A stretch of DNA of 23,907 nt. Source: Saccoglossus kowalevskii (Eukaryota > Hemichordata > Enteropneusta > Harrimaniidae). The translations under genes and the position numbers were made by a program. The stretch spans positions 1 through 23,907 of the forward strand of contig NW_003118224.1 of assembly GCF_000003605.2 (NCBI RefSeq), read 5' to 3'. Shown in pieces: positions 8,903 to 18,611 of this stretch; within the stretch, counting starts at the first letter, position 1; the number at the start of each line of letters is the position of its first letter. Below the pieces are notes generated by a model. That model did no database searches. It was given only the letters and a program-made list of their open reading frames with translations, and was not told where the DNA came from.

Positions 8903-10582
8903 ATGGCTACTGGTATACTCGGAAGTCAGTGGCCTTTGTTATGTGTCAAGTATGGTGTTGACATAGATCATGTGGTCATACTAAGAGGTAGGGTGAATAG
9001 TTCTTCTCTGGGGTTAATATCTGATAAAATTCAGAATTTGTTTCCAGGTGTGAAGATAGAGACTATACTTTCTGATCTTGGTGATGACACAGAGTTGTTT
9101 TGTTCATTTCCTGACAAAGTTTCTAGTCTTTCTTTGGGTTCTAAGATTGAAGTTGCAGAGGGTCTAATGTTGGATGTGGAGTTACCACTCAACCTAGAGC
9201 CAGATAATGTGAGAAAGAGGGACCCTAGTGAGGTTTTATCTATGGAAATCCCACCACAGTTACAAGACCACTTTCTGAGTGAAAGGAAAATACTTCAAGT
9301 ATTGCGTGAGCAGTTGGAGAATGAGGTAAAGGTAGCTAAGACTCTGACCGAGCAGTTAAATCAGGAACGATTTGAGTTGCTGTCCCAATCTAATGCAGGA
9401 ACCCCTCTCCAAAATAGTTCAGCTAGGGTTAAAGGTGATGTGGACTCAGACATGCCCTCCACAACTGCTTCTCCAGCTACTCAGACATCTGATGAATCTT
9501 GGTTTAAGATAATGTCAAGGGTGTTGGACCAGATGGAGAGACCAAAATCTGAGTCTTCTTGGTACCGAAAGCTGAAGTTGTTTTCTGGTAAAGAGCCTGT
9601 TCCTGTGGGAGAAGATGACTATGAGACATGGTATGAGCAAGCTGAACAAATGGTACATGATGCCAGAGTGTCAGATGGTGAAAAACGTAAGCGAGTTACT
9701 GAAAGCCTGAGGGGCCCCGCTTTAGATACTATTAGGGCCCTTACTTTACACACTCCTAATGCCACTGTTGACCAATGTTTAAATGCACTGGAGCATGCTT
9801 TTGGCCCTACTGGTGATGGTAGTGATGCATATCAAGATTTTTTAAACTGTCACCAGGAGACTGATACATCTGCAACCACTTATCTTCATCAGTTGTGGAG
9901 AATGTTGAGTAGAGCACTGAGAAAAGGAGCAATACCCAAAGAACAGATGAATCACTTTCTTATAAAACAGTTTGAAAGGGGCCTTGTACATAACCAACCG
10001 CTCTTGGTGAATTTGAAACTTAAGCCAGAGTATCAAAGAACCCCACCACTTGATTATATTGGCCTGAGGCATCTGGTTCGTGAGGAGGAGGCCGAACAGT
10101 TGAAGAGGGAGACCCACCGCACAAAAGTAAAGCCAACTGGAAAAAGTGTGACCAGATCATTGGCTGTGGGTGTATCGTCTGCTGTAGAGGAGAGAGACTC
10201 CATGCTCCAGAATCTTGTGAGTAGATTAGAGGTTTTGGAACAAAATACAACCGCTCACATCTCTGTAGCCTGTAATCAAGCTGCCACTACAAAAAATAAA
10301 GATAGATGGAAGGGTAGAAAAGGTAAATTTACCAATGTTGCTACGCCAACAGTCCCAAACCAGAGTGACCAGTCTGACAACAATACAGACACGCATTCTG
10401 CTGATCCTTGTGCTAATAGCAATGAGTATGGTGATATACGTGGAGCTTCCTTTTGTTTCAAGTGTGGAATTGATGGACATTCCCAGCGAAAGTGTCAGAA
10501 GCCACGCAATATGGAGTTAGTGAACCAAAGGTTCGTCAAATTGTTCTTTGATCAGAAGGGAAACGGAGCTGGACACCTGTAG
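8903..10582 (+). CDS. gag: Gag polyprotein, PNMA-like, intact (unit 2)
   Basis: 559 residues. Gag forms the virus-like particle and binds element RNA. About residues 1-95 have the alternating hydrophobic pattern of the RRM-like N-terminus of PNMA proteins. Residues about 119-158 look like a coiled coil (repeated L/E/K heptads). The part from about 216 on (WYRKLKLFSGKEPVPVG, then ESLRGPALDTIRALT) is strongly PNMA/gypsy-capsid-like and continues to about 420, with a charged REEEAE stretch near its end. A Lys/Arg-rich linker precedes one CCHC knuckle (C-X2-C-X4-H-X4-C, residues 518-531). The ATG is chosen for its GCCATGG context. The TAG overlaps pol by about 30 bases in the -1 frame. Similarity to PNMA is from recognition of motifs, not a search. 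Confidence 0.93.
   Translation: MATGILGSQWPLLCVKYGVDIDHVVILRGRVNSSSLGLISDKIQNLFPGVKIETILSDLGDDTELFCSFPDKVSSLSLGSKIEVAEGLMLDVELPLNLEPDNVRKRDPSEVLSMEIPPQLQDHFLSERKILQVLREQLENEVKVAKTLTEQLNQERFELLSQSNAGTPLQNSSARVKGDVDSDMPSTTASPATQTSDESWFKIMSRVLDQMERPKSESSWYRKLKLFSGKEPVPVGEDDYETWYEQAEQMVHDARVSDGEKRKRVTESLRGPALDTIRALTLHTPNATVDQCLNALEHAFGPTGDGSDAYQDFLNCHQETDTSATTYLHQLWRMLSRALRKGAIPKEQMNHFLIKQFERGLVHNQPLLVNLKLKPEYQRTPPLDYIGLRHLVREEEAEQLKRETHRTKVKPTGKSVTRSLAVGVSSAVEERDSMLQNLVSRLEVLEQNTTAHISVACNQAATTKNKDRWKGRKGKFTNVATPTVPNQSDQSDNNTDTHSADPCANSNEYGDIRGASFCFKCGIDGHSQRKCQKPRNMELVNQRFVKLFFDQKGNGAGHL
9841..9847 (+). promoter_or_regulatory. Second slippery heptamer (TTTAAAC) inside gag
   Basis: In gag phase this reads T TTA AAC, one of the efficient -1 slippery sequences. 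A -1 shift would stop at a TGA a few codons later and give a Gag ending in the capsid region. I see no clear downstream stem, so function is doubtful. It is also present at 17851-17857. In unit 1 the preceding T run has one extra base. Confidence 0.25.
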
Positions 10583-10601
10583 AGGGGCAATCTGGTGTCC
10601 A
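10558..10601 (+). promoter_or_regulatory. Gag-Pol -1 programmed frameshift signal (unit 2)
   Basis: GGGAAAC (10558-10564) lies in the gag frame as G GGA AAC, followed by a 5-nt spacer (GGAGC) and an 8-bp perfect stem, TGGACACC (10570-10577) with GGTGTCCA (10594-10601). The 16-nt loop contains the gag TAG. Loop bases AGGG could pair with CCCT at 10608-10611 to make a pseudoknot. The pol frame is open from 10552, so the only overlap is 10552-10582 and the heptamer lies inside it. GGGAAAC is a known retroviral -1 site (for example gag-pro of Mason-Pfizer monkey virus). Confidence 0.8.
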
Positions 10602-13600
10602 TGAAAACCCTTGTCCCAACCATGATAATACATATGGGGGTCTAGATGGAAGTGGTGAAGAGACTGAGCCAATCAGTGTCATGACCAGCCAGGCTAATAT
10701 CACAACTCGTGACACACCTGATGGACTTGTTGGGGGTGCTGCTGAGGTTCATGTTTTTGTGGAGGGAGTCCGGTGCAAATGTCTCCTTGATAGTGGGTCA
10801 AAAGTCACCTTGGTTTCTAACTCTTTCTATAAAAGTAAGCTTCATCACTGTCATCTGCAGCCTGTACATGACTTAGTGGTTGTTGGTGCTGCTGGCCAAG
10901 TAGTGCCATATGATGGGTTTATTAGGATTTCTGTAAGGTTTCCCAAGAATATTGCTGGTACTGGTGAGACATTTCAGACCTTAGCTTTAGTATGTTCAGA
11001 CAGTGAAAAGGAAAGTGATTGTCCTGTTATATTTGGTACAAATACTAATCTGTTTAGAAATATGGCAAATGTATGCAGAGAAGTGGCTGGTGGACAGTAC
11101 TTGAAGAAGTTGACAATGAATAGTTTGTGTGCTCAAGCATACAAACGAGTTAACATACTGGACAAGTATGACTCAAATGGAAGGATGGGTGAGGTGAAAC
11201 TGATGCGAAAATGTGCTGTCTCTGTTGCTGGTGGTGCTACTGTACCCTTGACTGGAGTGACCAGGGTGAAGCCTGGAATACCCAATATGACAGTACTTCT
11301 GGAGTCACCACAATGTTTCAACCTTCCTGGTGGACTAATTGTAAAGAGCAGTGTAGCTCAACTGAAGTCTGGAAGTATCCAGAAGTTCAAGGTAGTGGTG
11401 CATAATGAGACGAATCATGATGTTTGTATTCCCCCAAAGAGTATACTTGCTGAGTTGCATGTACCTGATTGGGTGCGAACTATACAACCCAGTGAGTTAT
11501 ACTCTCAAAAAGTTGAACCAAAAGCAAGTACTCGCTGTGGTGGTTTTAATGTATCAGTAGACGCATCTCAGAAAGGGAGTCTGACTGTTAATTTTGGCAG
11601 TGCACCCCTTGGGGAAGATGACAAGAAGAGAATAACTGAGAAGCTGAATAGGCGTCAACATGTATTCTCACGTCATGACTGGGATGTGGGCTGTACTTCA
11701 GCAGTGGAGCATAGAATTCCTCTGCGTGATTCTACCCCTTTCAGGGAACGGTCCAGGAGGATTACTCCAGCAGATTTTGATGATGCCAGGAGGCACATTC
11801 AGGATCTACTTGATGCAGGTATTATTAAAGAATCTAGGAGTCAATATGCCTCACCAATTGTCCTGGTGAGGAAAAAGAATGGAACTTTACGACTATGTGT
11901 GGACTATCGAACACTGAATCAACGTACCATCCCTGATCAATATACCGTACCAAGAATCCAAGATGCATTGGATTGTTTAAACGGATGTACATGGTTCCAT
12001 GTTCTGGATTTGAAATCTGGATATTATCAGATACCTATGGATGAAGTCGACAAAGAGAAGACTGCATTCATATGTCCTCTAGGGTTCTACCAGTTTGAAC
12101 GCATGCCGCAAGGTATTACTGGAGCACCCGCTACATTCCAACGCCTGATGGAGAAATGCATGTCTGATATGCATTTATTAGATGTCCTTGTATACCTAGA
12201 TGACCTGATCGTATTTGGTCGCACCCTGGGAGAAGCAGAGGACCGACTTATGAAGGTGCTTGATAGACTGGCTGAATATGGGTTGAAGCTGTCTGCAGAA
12301 AAGTGCCAACTTTTCCAAAAATCTGTAAAATATCTTGGCCACATTGTTGGTGAAGATGGGGTTAAACCAGACCCTGACAAAATAGAGGCCTTGAAGACTT
12401 GGCCTACTCCGAGTAACATCAGAGAATTGAAATCCTTATTAGGATTTTTAGGTTATTATCGCCGATTTGTGGCAAACTATGCTCAAATAGTAAAACCACT
12501 GAATGACTTAACTGCTGGTTATCTTCCACCCAAATTACGAAAGAAGATGTCCAAGAAAATGAAAGCTGATGTGACTTATCGCAGTGCGACTGAACCGTTT
12601 GGAGACCGTTGGACACCTGCCTGTCAACAAGCCATGGATAAAGTGATAAATTTGTTAACGCATCCTCCAATACTAGCATTTGCTGATCTGACACTTCCAT
12701 TCGTCTTACATGTAGATGCTAGTCTAGATGGCCTGGGTGGTGTACTATATCAGAAGCAAGACAATGATTTGAAACCTATTGCCTATGCCAGCAGGGGATT
12801 GAGTCAAAGTGAACGGCGATATCCTGTACACAAACTTGAATTTCTTGCCCTCAAGTGGTGCATTACAGAAAAGTTTCATGACTATTTGTATGGTGCAAAG
12901 TGCACAGTACTTACGGACAATAATCCGCTTACCTATCTACAGACCACTGCCAAGCTAGATGCAGCAGGTCACCGTTGGTTATCTGCCCTTGCTGCTTATG
13001 ATTTTACTCTGCACTATCGTAGAGGATGTCTCAACATTGATGCTGATGCATTATCCCGCCGACCTCGATCTGATAGAGATGCTAGTGATACTCCATCCAT
13101 GGAGGAAGAAATAGAAAGATTGAGAGCTCGGTTAGAAGGTCGTTGTCAAGAACCTGATGAAGTAGTACCTGGAGAGGTAGTTGGAGCTATTAGCATGCAG
13201 CATGGAGTGGTGCTGAAGACGTGGTGCCATGTTGATGGAGAAGTGGCCAATTGTAATTCCACTTCTACTAGAACAAACTCTTCTGTTGAGTTTCAGCCAA
13301 CCCTTGTAGAGACTGTATGCAAGTCAGGGGGCGCTATCCCTCAAGAATGTATTGAGCCAATTCGACCAGGTACTGATATGTCCACTTCCCTGCATGTGAG
13401 AGACTGGTATCAGCTACAAAGGACTGACCCATCGATAAAACAAGTTATAGGGTATCTGGAAGAAAACATCAAACCAGTGTCTGGCATTCATGATCGTGAG
13501 GTGAAGTTGTTGCTGAAAGAATGGGGAAAGTTGTGTTTCCGAGATGGAATCCTGTACAGACGCAGCCATGACTCTGATGGTAAAACACAAAATCAGCTAG

Positions 13601-14610
13601 TTTTGCCACAGGAATTTAGGGATCAAGCTGTTAAGTCTCTACACGATGACCTAGGTCATATGGGAGTGGAGAGAACACTAGAACTAGTCAGGGCTCGGTT
13701 TTATTGGCCCAAGATGAGAGCTATAATAGAGAATAAGATTAAGAACTGTGGACGGTGTGTCCGACGAAAGTCTTTACCAAAGAGAGCGGCTCCATTAGTT
13801 AATATTCGTACCAGTGCTCCCATGGAATTAGTATGCATAGATTTTCTTACTTTAGAACCAGACCGCAGTAATACTCAAAATATTCTTGTTGTTACTGATC
13901 ATTACACTCGATATGCGCAAGCATTTCCCACCAAGGACCAAGAGGCCAAAACGGTAGCTAAAGTTCTTTTGGAAAAATACTTTGTTCATTATGGCCTCCC
14001 TGGGCGTATCCACTCTGACCAGGGTAGAAATTTTGAGAGTCGTTTGTTGAGGGAGGTATTTCAGGTACTGGGTATTCGGAAATCAAGGACGACACCTTAC
14101 CATCCTCAGGGAGATCCGCAGCCCGAACGCTTTAATAGGACGCTGTTAAACATACTGGGAACTCTGGAAGACAAGGACAAACTGCACTGGAGCCAACATA
14201 TCAGTTTTTTAGTGCATGCCTACAATTGTACTAGGAACGATAGCACTCACTTTTCACCTTATTACTTGATGTTTGGTCGTGAAGCACGACTACCCATTGA
14301 TCTGTGTTTTGGAGTAACTCCTGATGAACACAGCAATACAGCATATCTAGAATACATTCAGCAACTCAGAGGTAGACTCCAGAAAGCCTACAGGCTTGCA
14401 ACAAATGAGGCGACAAAGTCAGCTGTGGCTAACAAAAGAAGATATGACAGCAAAGTCCATGCAAGCCATCTGATGCTTGGTGATAGGGTGTTAGTTCGGA
14501 ATGTTGGATTGCATGGAAAACACAAGTTATCTGATCGATGGAAGCCTGATATCCATGTGGTAGTCAAACAACATGGTGAGTTATATACCAGTCTATACAG
14601 TAAAGCCTGA
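10564..14610 (+). CDS. pol: Pol polyprotein: protease, RT, RNase H, integrase (unit 2)
   Basis: Made as Gag-Pol by -1 frameshifting; the start given is the first codon in the new frame. The first ATG is at 10681 and residue numbers count from it. Protease has DSG at 37-39. Reverse transcriptase has the motif A Asp at 443 (VLDLKSGYYQ) and YLDD at 505-508. RNase H has D679, E720, D746 and D787. Integrase has an HHCC finger (H988, H993, C1023, C1026) and D1054, D1113, E1149 with exactly 35 residues between the last two. The domain order with integrase last is that of Ty3/gypsy. A GPY/F-like region follows (GDRVLVRN, KLSDRWKP). A 4-bp insertion within 14582-14589 then shifts the frame, and the protein ends at TGA 14608-14610 without its tail. 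Compared with the other units, Gln after DSGS is Lys here. The enzymes may be functional, but the truncated integrase end makes activity uncertain. Confidence 0.93.
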   Translation, partial: RSWTPVEGQSGVHENPCPNHDNTYGGLDGSGEETEPISVMTSQANITTRDTPDGLVGGAAEVHVFVEGVRCKCLLDSGSKVTLVSNSFYKSKLHHCHLQPVHDLVVVGAAGQVVPYDGFIRISVRFPKNIAGTGETFQTLALVCSDSEKESDCPVIFGTNTNLFRNMANVCREVAGGQYLKKLTMNSLCAQAYKRVNILDKYDSNGRMGEVKLMRKCAVSVAGGATVPLTGVTRVKPGIPNMTVLLESPQCFNLPGGLIVKSSVAQLKSGSIQKFKVVVHNETNHDVCIPPKSILAELHVPDWVRTIQPSELYSQKVEPKASTRCGGFNVSVDASQKGSLTVNFGSAPLGEDDKKRITEKLNRRQHVFSRHDWDVGCTSAVEHRIPLRDSTPFRERSRRITPADFDDARRHIQDLLDAGIIKESRSQYASPIVLVRKKNGTLRLCVDYRTLNQRTIPDQYTVPRIQDALDCLNGCTWFHVLDLKSGYYQIPMDEVDKEKTAFICPLGFYQFERMPQGITGAPATFQRLMEKCMSDMHLLDVLVYLDDLIVFGRTLGEAEDRLMKVLDRLAEYGLKLSAEKCQLFQKSVKYLGHIVGEDGVKPDPDKIEALKTWPTPSNIRELKSLLGFLGYYRRFVANYAQIVKPLNDLTAGYLPPKLRKKMSKKMKADVTYRSATEPFGDRWTPACQQAMDKVINLLTHPPILAFADLTLPFVLHVDASLDGLGGVLYQKQDNDLKPIAYASRGLSQSERRYPVHKLEFLALKWCITEKFHDYLYGAKCTVLTDNNPLTYLQTTAKLDAAGHRWLSALAAYDFTLHYRRGCLNIDADALSRRPRSDRDASDTPSMEEEIERLRARLEGRCQEPDEVVPGEVVGAISMQHGVVLKTWCHVDGEVANCNSTSTRTNSSVEFQPTLVETVCKSGGAIPQECIEPIRPGTDMSTSLHVRDWYQLQRTDPSIKQVIGYLEENIKPVSGIHDREVKLLLKEWGKLCFRDGILYRRSHDSDGKTQNQLVLPQEFRDQAVKSLHDDLGHMGVERTLELVRARFYWPKMRAIIENKIKNCGRCVRRKSLPKRAAPLVNIRTSAPMELVCIDFLTLEPDRSNTQNILVVTDHYTRYAQAFPTKDQEAKTVAKVLLEKYFVHYGLPGRIHSDQGRNFESRLLREVFQVLGIRKSRTTPYHPQGDPQPERFNRTLLNILGTLEDKDKLHWSQHISFLVHAYNCTRNDSTHFSPYYLMFGREARLPIDLCFGVTPDEHSNTAYLEYIQQLRGRLQKAYRLATNEATKSAVANKRRYDSKVHASHLMLGDRVLVRNVGLHGKHKLSDRWKPDIHVVVKQHGELYTSLYSKA

Positions 14611-15376
14611 GAGTGGAGATGGATCTGAAAGAACTTTACATAGGAACTTACTACTTCCGGTTGGGTATTTGTCAGAGTCGCACTCTAGCGTGGAGCAGAC
14701 CCCTCCCTCTCGGCCACGTACTAGACAATTTGTCAAGCAACAGCAGAGATGTTTGGAATTGGATTCTGATGATGATTCAGAAGAAGAATATGATTCTGTG
14801 TGCCACTTTGATCCAGGGTGGGACCAGCCAACTGCTCAATTGCAATCACCAGAAGTTTCATTGCCCAATTCTTCTCTATTAAATGTCAATGCTCCAATTT
14901 TTAGCCCTGTACATACATCTATGCCCTTGGATATTCCTAAACACACCCCTATTTCCTCTGACACTCCTACATGTATATCAATACCCCATAACCTTCCTAT
15001 TAGTCAATTACAGACACCTGCTAGTCCATCAAAGGAAACCCTGCTGAATGATGATGTTTCTTGCTCACTGCCATCTCCTCCATCACCCATTAGGGCATCA
15101 TCACCAGATAGTCCTAAATTGAATTCTGAGGCGAATAGGGAGGATCTTTCTGAACCGGAAACTGTGTCACCTAGTCCTATTGAGTTTGATGGCCTGAATA
15201 GCAGGCCTAGAAGAGTTAATGCTGGTCGACCTGTTGAGAGGTTGACTTATGATATTCTAGGTGAACCCACTAGTTACTGTGCCCAGAATTATAAATGTTC
15301 TATGGTTGGTTGTACCTGCTCACATATTTGCGACTTCTTTGTACTATTAATAATATTGTACTTTGTATATTCTTAA
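14590..15376 (+). pseudogene. pol: Detached Pol tail of unit 2
   Basis: This continues Pol after the 4-bp insertion, in a different frame. It has the end of the integrase C-terminal region (PVYTVKPES, LHRNLLLP), an acidic patch (DSDDDSEEEYD) and a long Ser/Pro/Thr-rich stretch with the basic RPRRVNAGRPVERLTYD block. Near 15302-15309 a tandem duplication of GGTT changes the last residues and replaces the normal stop with a TAA at 15374-15376. There is no start codon in good context, so it is probably not translated alone. Confidence 0.85.
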
Positions 15377-15510
15377 CCACTGAAATCGAATAGGTTTTGC
15401 TATGTTGAGATTATAGTATCATTGCATTTTAGACTTTTACTCAAACAAATTGTACTGTATTTAAGCTATTGATTGCCTGAATGATTCCCTCAGGGACGAG
15501 TGAATGGTTC
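15377..15510 (+). other. 3' noncoding DNA of unit 2
   Basis: AT-rich and gene-free, like the matching stretch of unit 0, with which it shares the variants that separate it from units 1 and 3. Confidence 0.65.
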
Positions 15511-15521
15511 GAGGGGGGAGA
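15511..15521 (+). promoter_or_regulatory. Polypurine tract of unit 2
   Basis: GAGGGGGGAGA adjoining TGTAAC of LTR3, identical to unit 0. Confidence 0.9.
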
Positions 15522-16700
15522 TGTAACCCGTGTGGTATTATTATATGTACTGCGCCCTCTATTGGTGCGTATGCTCATGAATAGTAATGAGGCTATTTGA
15601 CCCTTGCCCCAACTCCCGCCTGAACGAAAGTGATCCTGCCGCACATCTAGTTCACGCGCTGCCAGAAATTCTTCTTTTGTGTTATATGTGAACTTTGTTG
15701 GTCCTTGGGTGCTTTATAATCATTTCAGGTATGTACTGATCTTGTACATTTCAGAGTTTTAGATTGATGAGTAATATTTTACTGTAATTTTGATTTTTTT
15801 TGTATTCAACGGTGCAGCAAACCTGTGTGTATTGCATCATGGCTATTTGTATTTTGAACATTTTGACGAGTTTACAAATTGTTTTCCTATTGACTTCACT
15901 GAGTATTAATGACTATTATAGATCTGAGAATTTGAGAGTTGACTGGAATTTTTGTCTGTTACGTCGTTTATGTATATTGTAATATTTAGCGAAGTTTATG
16001 TAGGCTATTCCGCTCGTTGCCACTACAACCCGTGTGTTGGTGCGGTTAGAAATCAATGCTAGTTAGTGTCGTTAAACACGCACTATTTACTGTTCAGAAA
16101 ATACCGCAAAGATGTATAAATGGAATTGTTTATGTCGGTGACTAACTGACTGAATGTTATTTCAATTTTATTACCTAAATTGTTCTCTATATGCATTTGT
16201 TGTATTTTAAACATAAAAATGGTCCTTGGGTGCTTTATAATCATTTCAGTGTGGCATCAAAACAGTTCTACCGGCAAGATCTAGTTGGTGTAATTCTACC
16301 AGTGTGCATTGCAAGAGCGTATCTCAAGATCGCAGGATAAAGAGGAATTCCTACCAACTGGTGTGACGAAAGAAAACAGAACTGTAGTTAGGACTTGAGT
16401 ATCATAGATTAAACTGGGTTGGCCACCCAGTTTGAACTTTATGTATGCCGGATAAGTGTACTGTATTTCCTACTATTTATTTCCAGCAATGGAATAAGAA
16501 TACTGTAATAGAGTATCAATGGATGTTTACTTGAAATGGTGTATCCTTTATCATATACTTGCCTAGGTTTATGGTACTTTCAATAGTACAGTGTTAGCCG
16601 TTGTATAATAAACGTTGAGTTGATTGTATTACACTGCATCCGAGCAAATTCTTTGGAACTTAAGGATAAAACCTGGGACCCGGTATTAAGACCGGTTACA
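15522..16700 (+). repeat. LTR3 (shared by units 2 and 3), 1,179 bp
   Basis: TGTAAC to GTTACA, with a poly-T run of 8 as in LTR1. It shares with LTR1 nearly all bases at which LTR2 is different. Its own marks are ACGTCG in place of ACGCCG near 15963 and ATGGTCC in place of ATAAGTCC near 16220 (one base shorter), which lengthens the match between its two 28-bp repeats by one base. It has TATAAA at 16115, the hairpin at 16411-16433 and AATAAA at 16607. Confidence 0.95.
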
Positions 16701-16704
16701 AAAT

Positions 16705-16721
16705 TGGGGGCTCGTCCGGGA
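16705..16721 (+). promoter_or_regulatory. Primer-binding site, tRNA-Pro type (unit 3)
   Basis: The same 17-base tRNA-Pro complement, four bases after LTR3, followed by AATGTATTG, a third variant of this junction. Confidence 0.9.
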
Positions 16722-16919
16722 AATGTATTGATTTGTATTGCATTATTATTGATATAAATGGTTATTTGTTGTTTGGATACAAATTTCGTACATAGTCATG
16801 TGTACTTTATGCATGGAAGCAGTGTGGTAGGATACCAATTGATTGTTGAGCAATTAGGGACCAACAGAGTTTAGATTTAAGTGTTAGTGATTACAGTTTA
16901 GTGTATAATATTTAATGCC
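16722..16919 (+). other. 5' leader of unit 3
   Basis: Noncoding leader ending in the same overlapping upstream ATG (16915, stop at 16981-16983) and GCCATGG gag start. Confidence 0.65.
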
Positions 16920-18592
16920 ATGGCTACTGGTATACTCGGAAGTCAGTGGCCTTTGTTATGTGTCAAGTATGATGTTGACATAGATCATGTGGTCATACTA
17001 AGAGGTAGGGTGAATAGTTCTTCTCTGGGGTTAATATCTGATAAAATTCAGAATTTGTTTCCAGGTGTGAAGATAGAGACTATACTTCTGATCTTGGTGA
17101 TGAGTTGTTTTGTTCATTTCCTGACAAAGTTTCTAGTCCTTCTTTGGGTTCTAAGATTGAAGTTGCGGAGGGTCTAATGTTGGATGTGGAGTTACCACTC
17201 AACCTAGAGCCAGATAATGTGAGAAAGAGGGACCCTAGTGAGGTTTTATCTATGGAAATCCCACCACAGTTACAAGACCACTTTCTGAGTGAAAGGAAAA
17301 TACTTCAAGTATTGCGTGAGCAGTTGGAGAATGAGGTAAAGGTAGCTAAGACTCTGACCGAGCAGTTAAATCAGGAACGGTTTGAGTTGCTGTCCCAATC
17401 TAATGCAGGAACCCCTCTCCAAAATAGTTCAGCTAGGGTTAAAGGTGATGTGGACTCTGACATGCCCTCCACAACTGCTTCTCCAGCTACTCAGACATCT
17501 GATGAATCTTGGTTTAAGATAATGTCAAGGGTGTTGGACCAGATGGAGAGACCGAAATCTGAGTCTTCTTGGTACCGAAAGCTGAAGTTGTTTTCTGGTA
17601 AAGAGCCTGTTCCTGTGGGAGAAGATGACTATGAGACATGGTATGAGCAAGCTGAACAAATGGTACATGATGCCAGAGTGTCAGATGGTGAAAAACGTAA
17701 GCGAGTTACTGAAAGCCTGAGGGGCCCCGCTTTAGATACTATTAGGGCCTTTACTTTACACACTCCTAATGCCACTGTTGACCAATGTTTAAATGCACTG
17801 GAGCATGCTTTTGGCCCTACTGGTGATTATAGTGATGCATATCAAGATTTTTTAAACTGCCACCAGGAGACTGATACATCTGCAACCACTTATCTTCATC
17901 AGTTGTGGAGAATGTTGAGTAGAGCACTGAGAAAAGGAGCAATACCCAAAGAACAGATGAATCACTTTCTTATAAAACAGTTTGAAAGGGGCCTTGTACA
18001 TAACCAACCGCTCTTGGTGAATTTGAAACTTAAGCCAGAGTATCAAAGAACCCCACCACTTGATTATATTGGCCTGAGGCATCTGGTTCGTGAGGAGGAG
18101 GCCGAACAGTTGAAGAGGGAGACCCACCGCACAAAAGTAAAGCCAACTGGAAAAAGTGTGACCAGATCATTGGCTGTGGGTGTATCGTCTGCTGTAGAGG
18201 AGAGAGACTCCATGCTCCAGAATCTTGTGAGCAGATTAGAGGTTTTGGAACAAAATACAACCGCTCACATCTCTGTAGCCTGTAATCAAGCTGCCACTAC
18301 AAAAAATAAAGATAGATGGAAGGGTAGAAAAGGTAAATTTACCAATGTTGCTACGCCAACAGTCCCAAACCAGAGTGACCAGTCTGACAACAATACAGAC
18401 ACGCATTCTGCTGATCCTTGTGCTAATAGCAATGAGTATGGTGATATACGTGGAGCTTCCTTTTGTTTCAAGTGTGGAATTGATGGACATTCCCAGCGAA
18501 AGTGTCAGAAGCCACGCAATATGGAGTTAGTGAACCAAAGGTTCGTCAAATTGTTCTTTGATCAGAAGGGAAACGGAGCTGGACACCTGTAG
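16920..18592 (+). pseudogene. gag: gag of unit 3, frameshifted in the RRM-like region
   Basis: The start and first 55 or so codons match unit 2. One T is then missing from CTTTCTG (about 17085-17088), and a further 6 bp (ACACAG) is missing near 17104. The first loss shifts the frame, so the N-terminal product stops at 17175-17177. The rest of Gag, with coiled coil, PNMA-like capsid and CCHC knuckle, is open in the shifted frame to the TAG at 18590-18592, but its first ATG is well inside the RRM-like region. It keeps the 42 residues lost from unit 1. Two substitutions are private to this copy in the capsid: Leu to Phe in the DTIRAL block, and Gly to Tyr in PTGDG. Confidence 0.9.
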
Positions 18593-18611
18593 AGGGGCAA
18601 TCTGGTGTCCA
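18568..18611 (+). promoter_or_regulatory. Gag-Pol -1 frameshift signal (unit 3)
   Basis: GGGAAAC at 18568-18574, 5-nt spacer, stem arms at 18580-18587 and 18604-18611; identical to the other two units. Confidence 0.75.

Larger units (their letters stand above)
7506..16700 (+). mobile_element. Unit 2: nearly complete Ty3/gypsy copy
   Basis: LTR2, primer-binding site, intact gag, pol open through the integrase catalytic core, polypurine tract and LTR3. It is the best reference for the family in this window. Two 4-bp insertions near the end of pol (about 14582-14589 and 15302-15309) are the only clear lesions I find. Confidence 0.95.

Noticed and set aside
10030-10156. The 126 bp missing from unit 1 gag as a spliced intron (GT near the left edge, AG near the right)
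   Set aside because: Exact GT-AG removal would leave A where unit 1 has G. A plain deletion of 10031-10156 needs no extra change.
17105-18592. A separate gene starting just inside unit 3 gag
   Set aside because: The nominal start is TTG; this is the gag frame continuing after a 1-bp loss, not a new gene.
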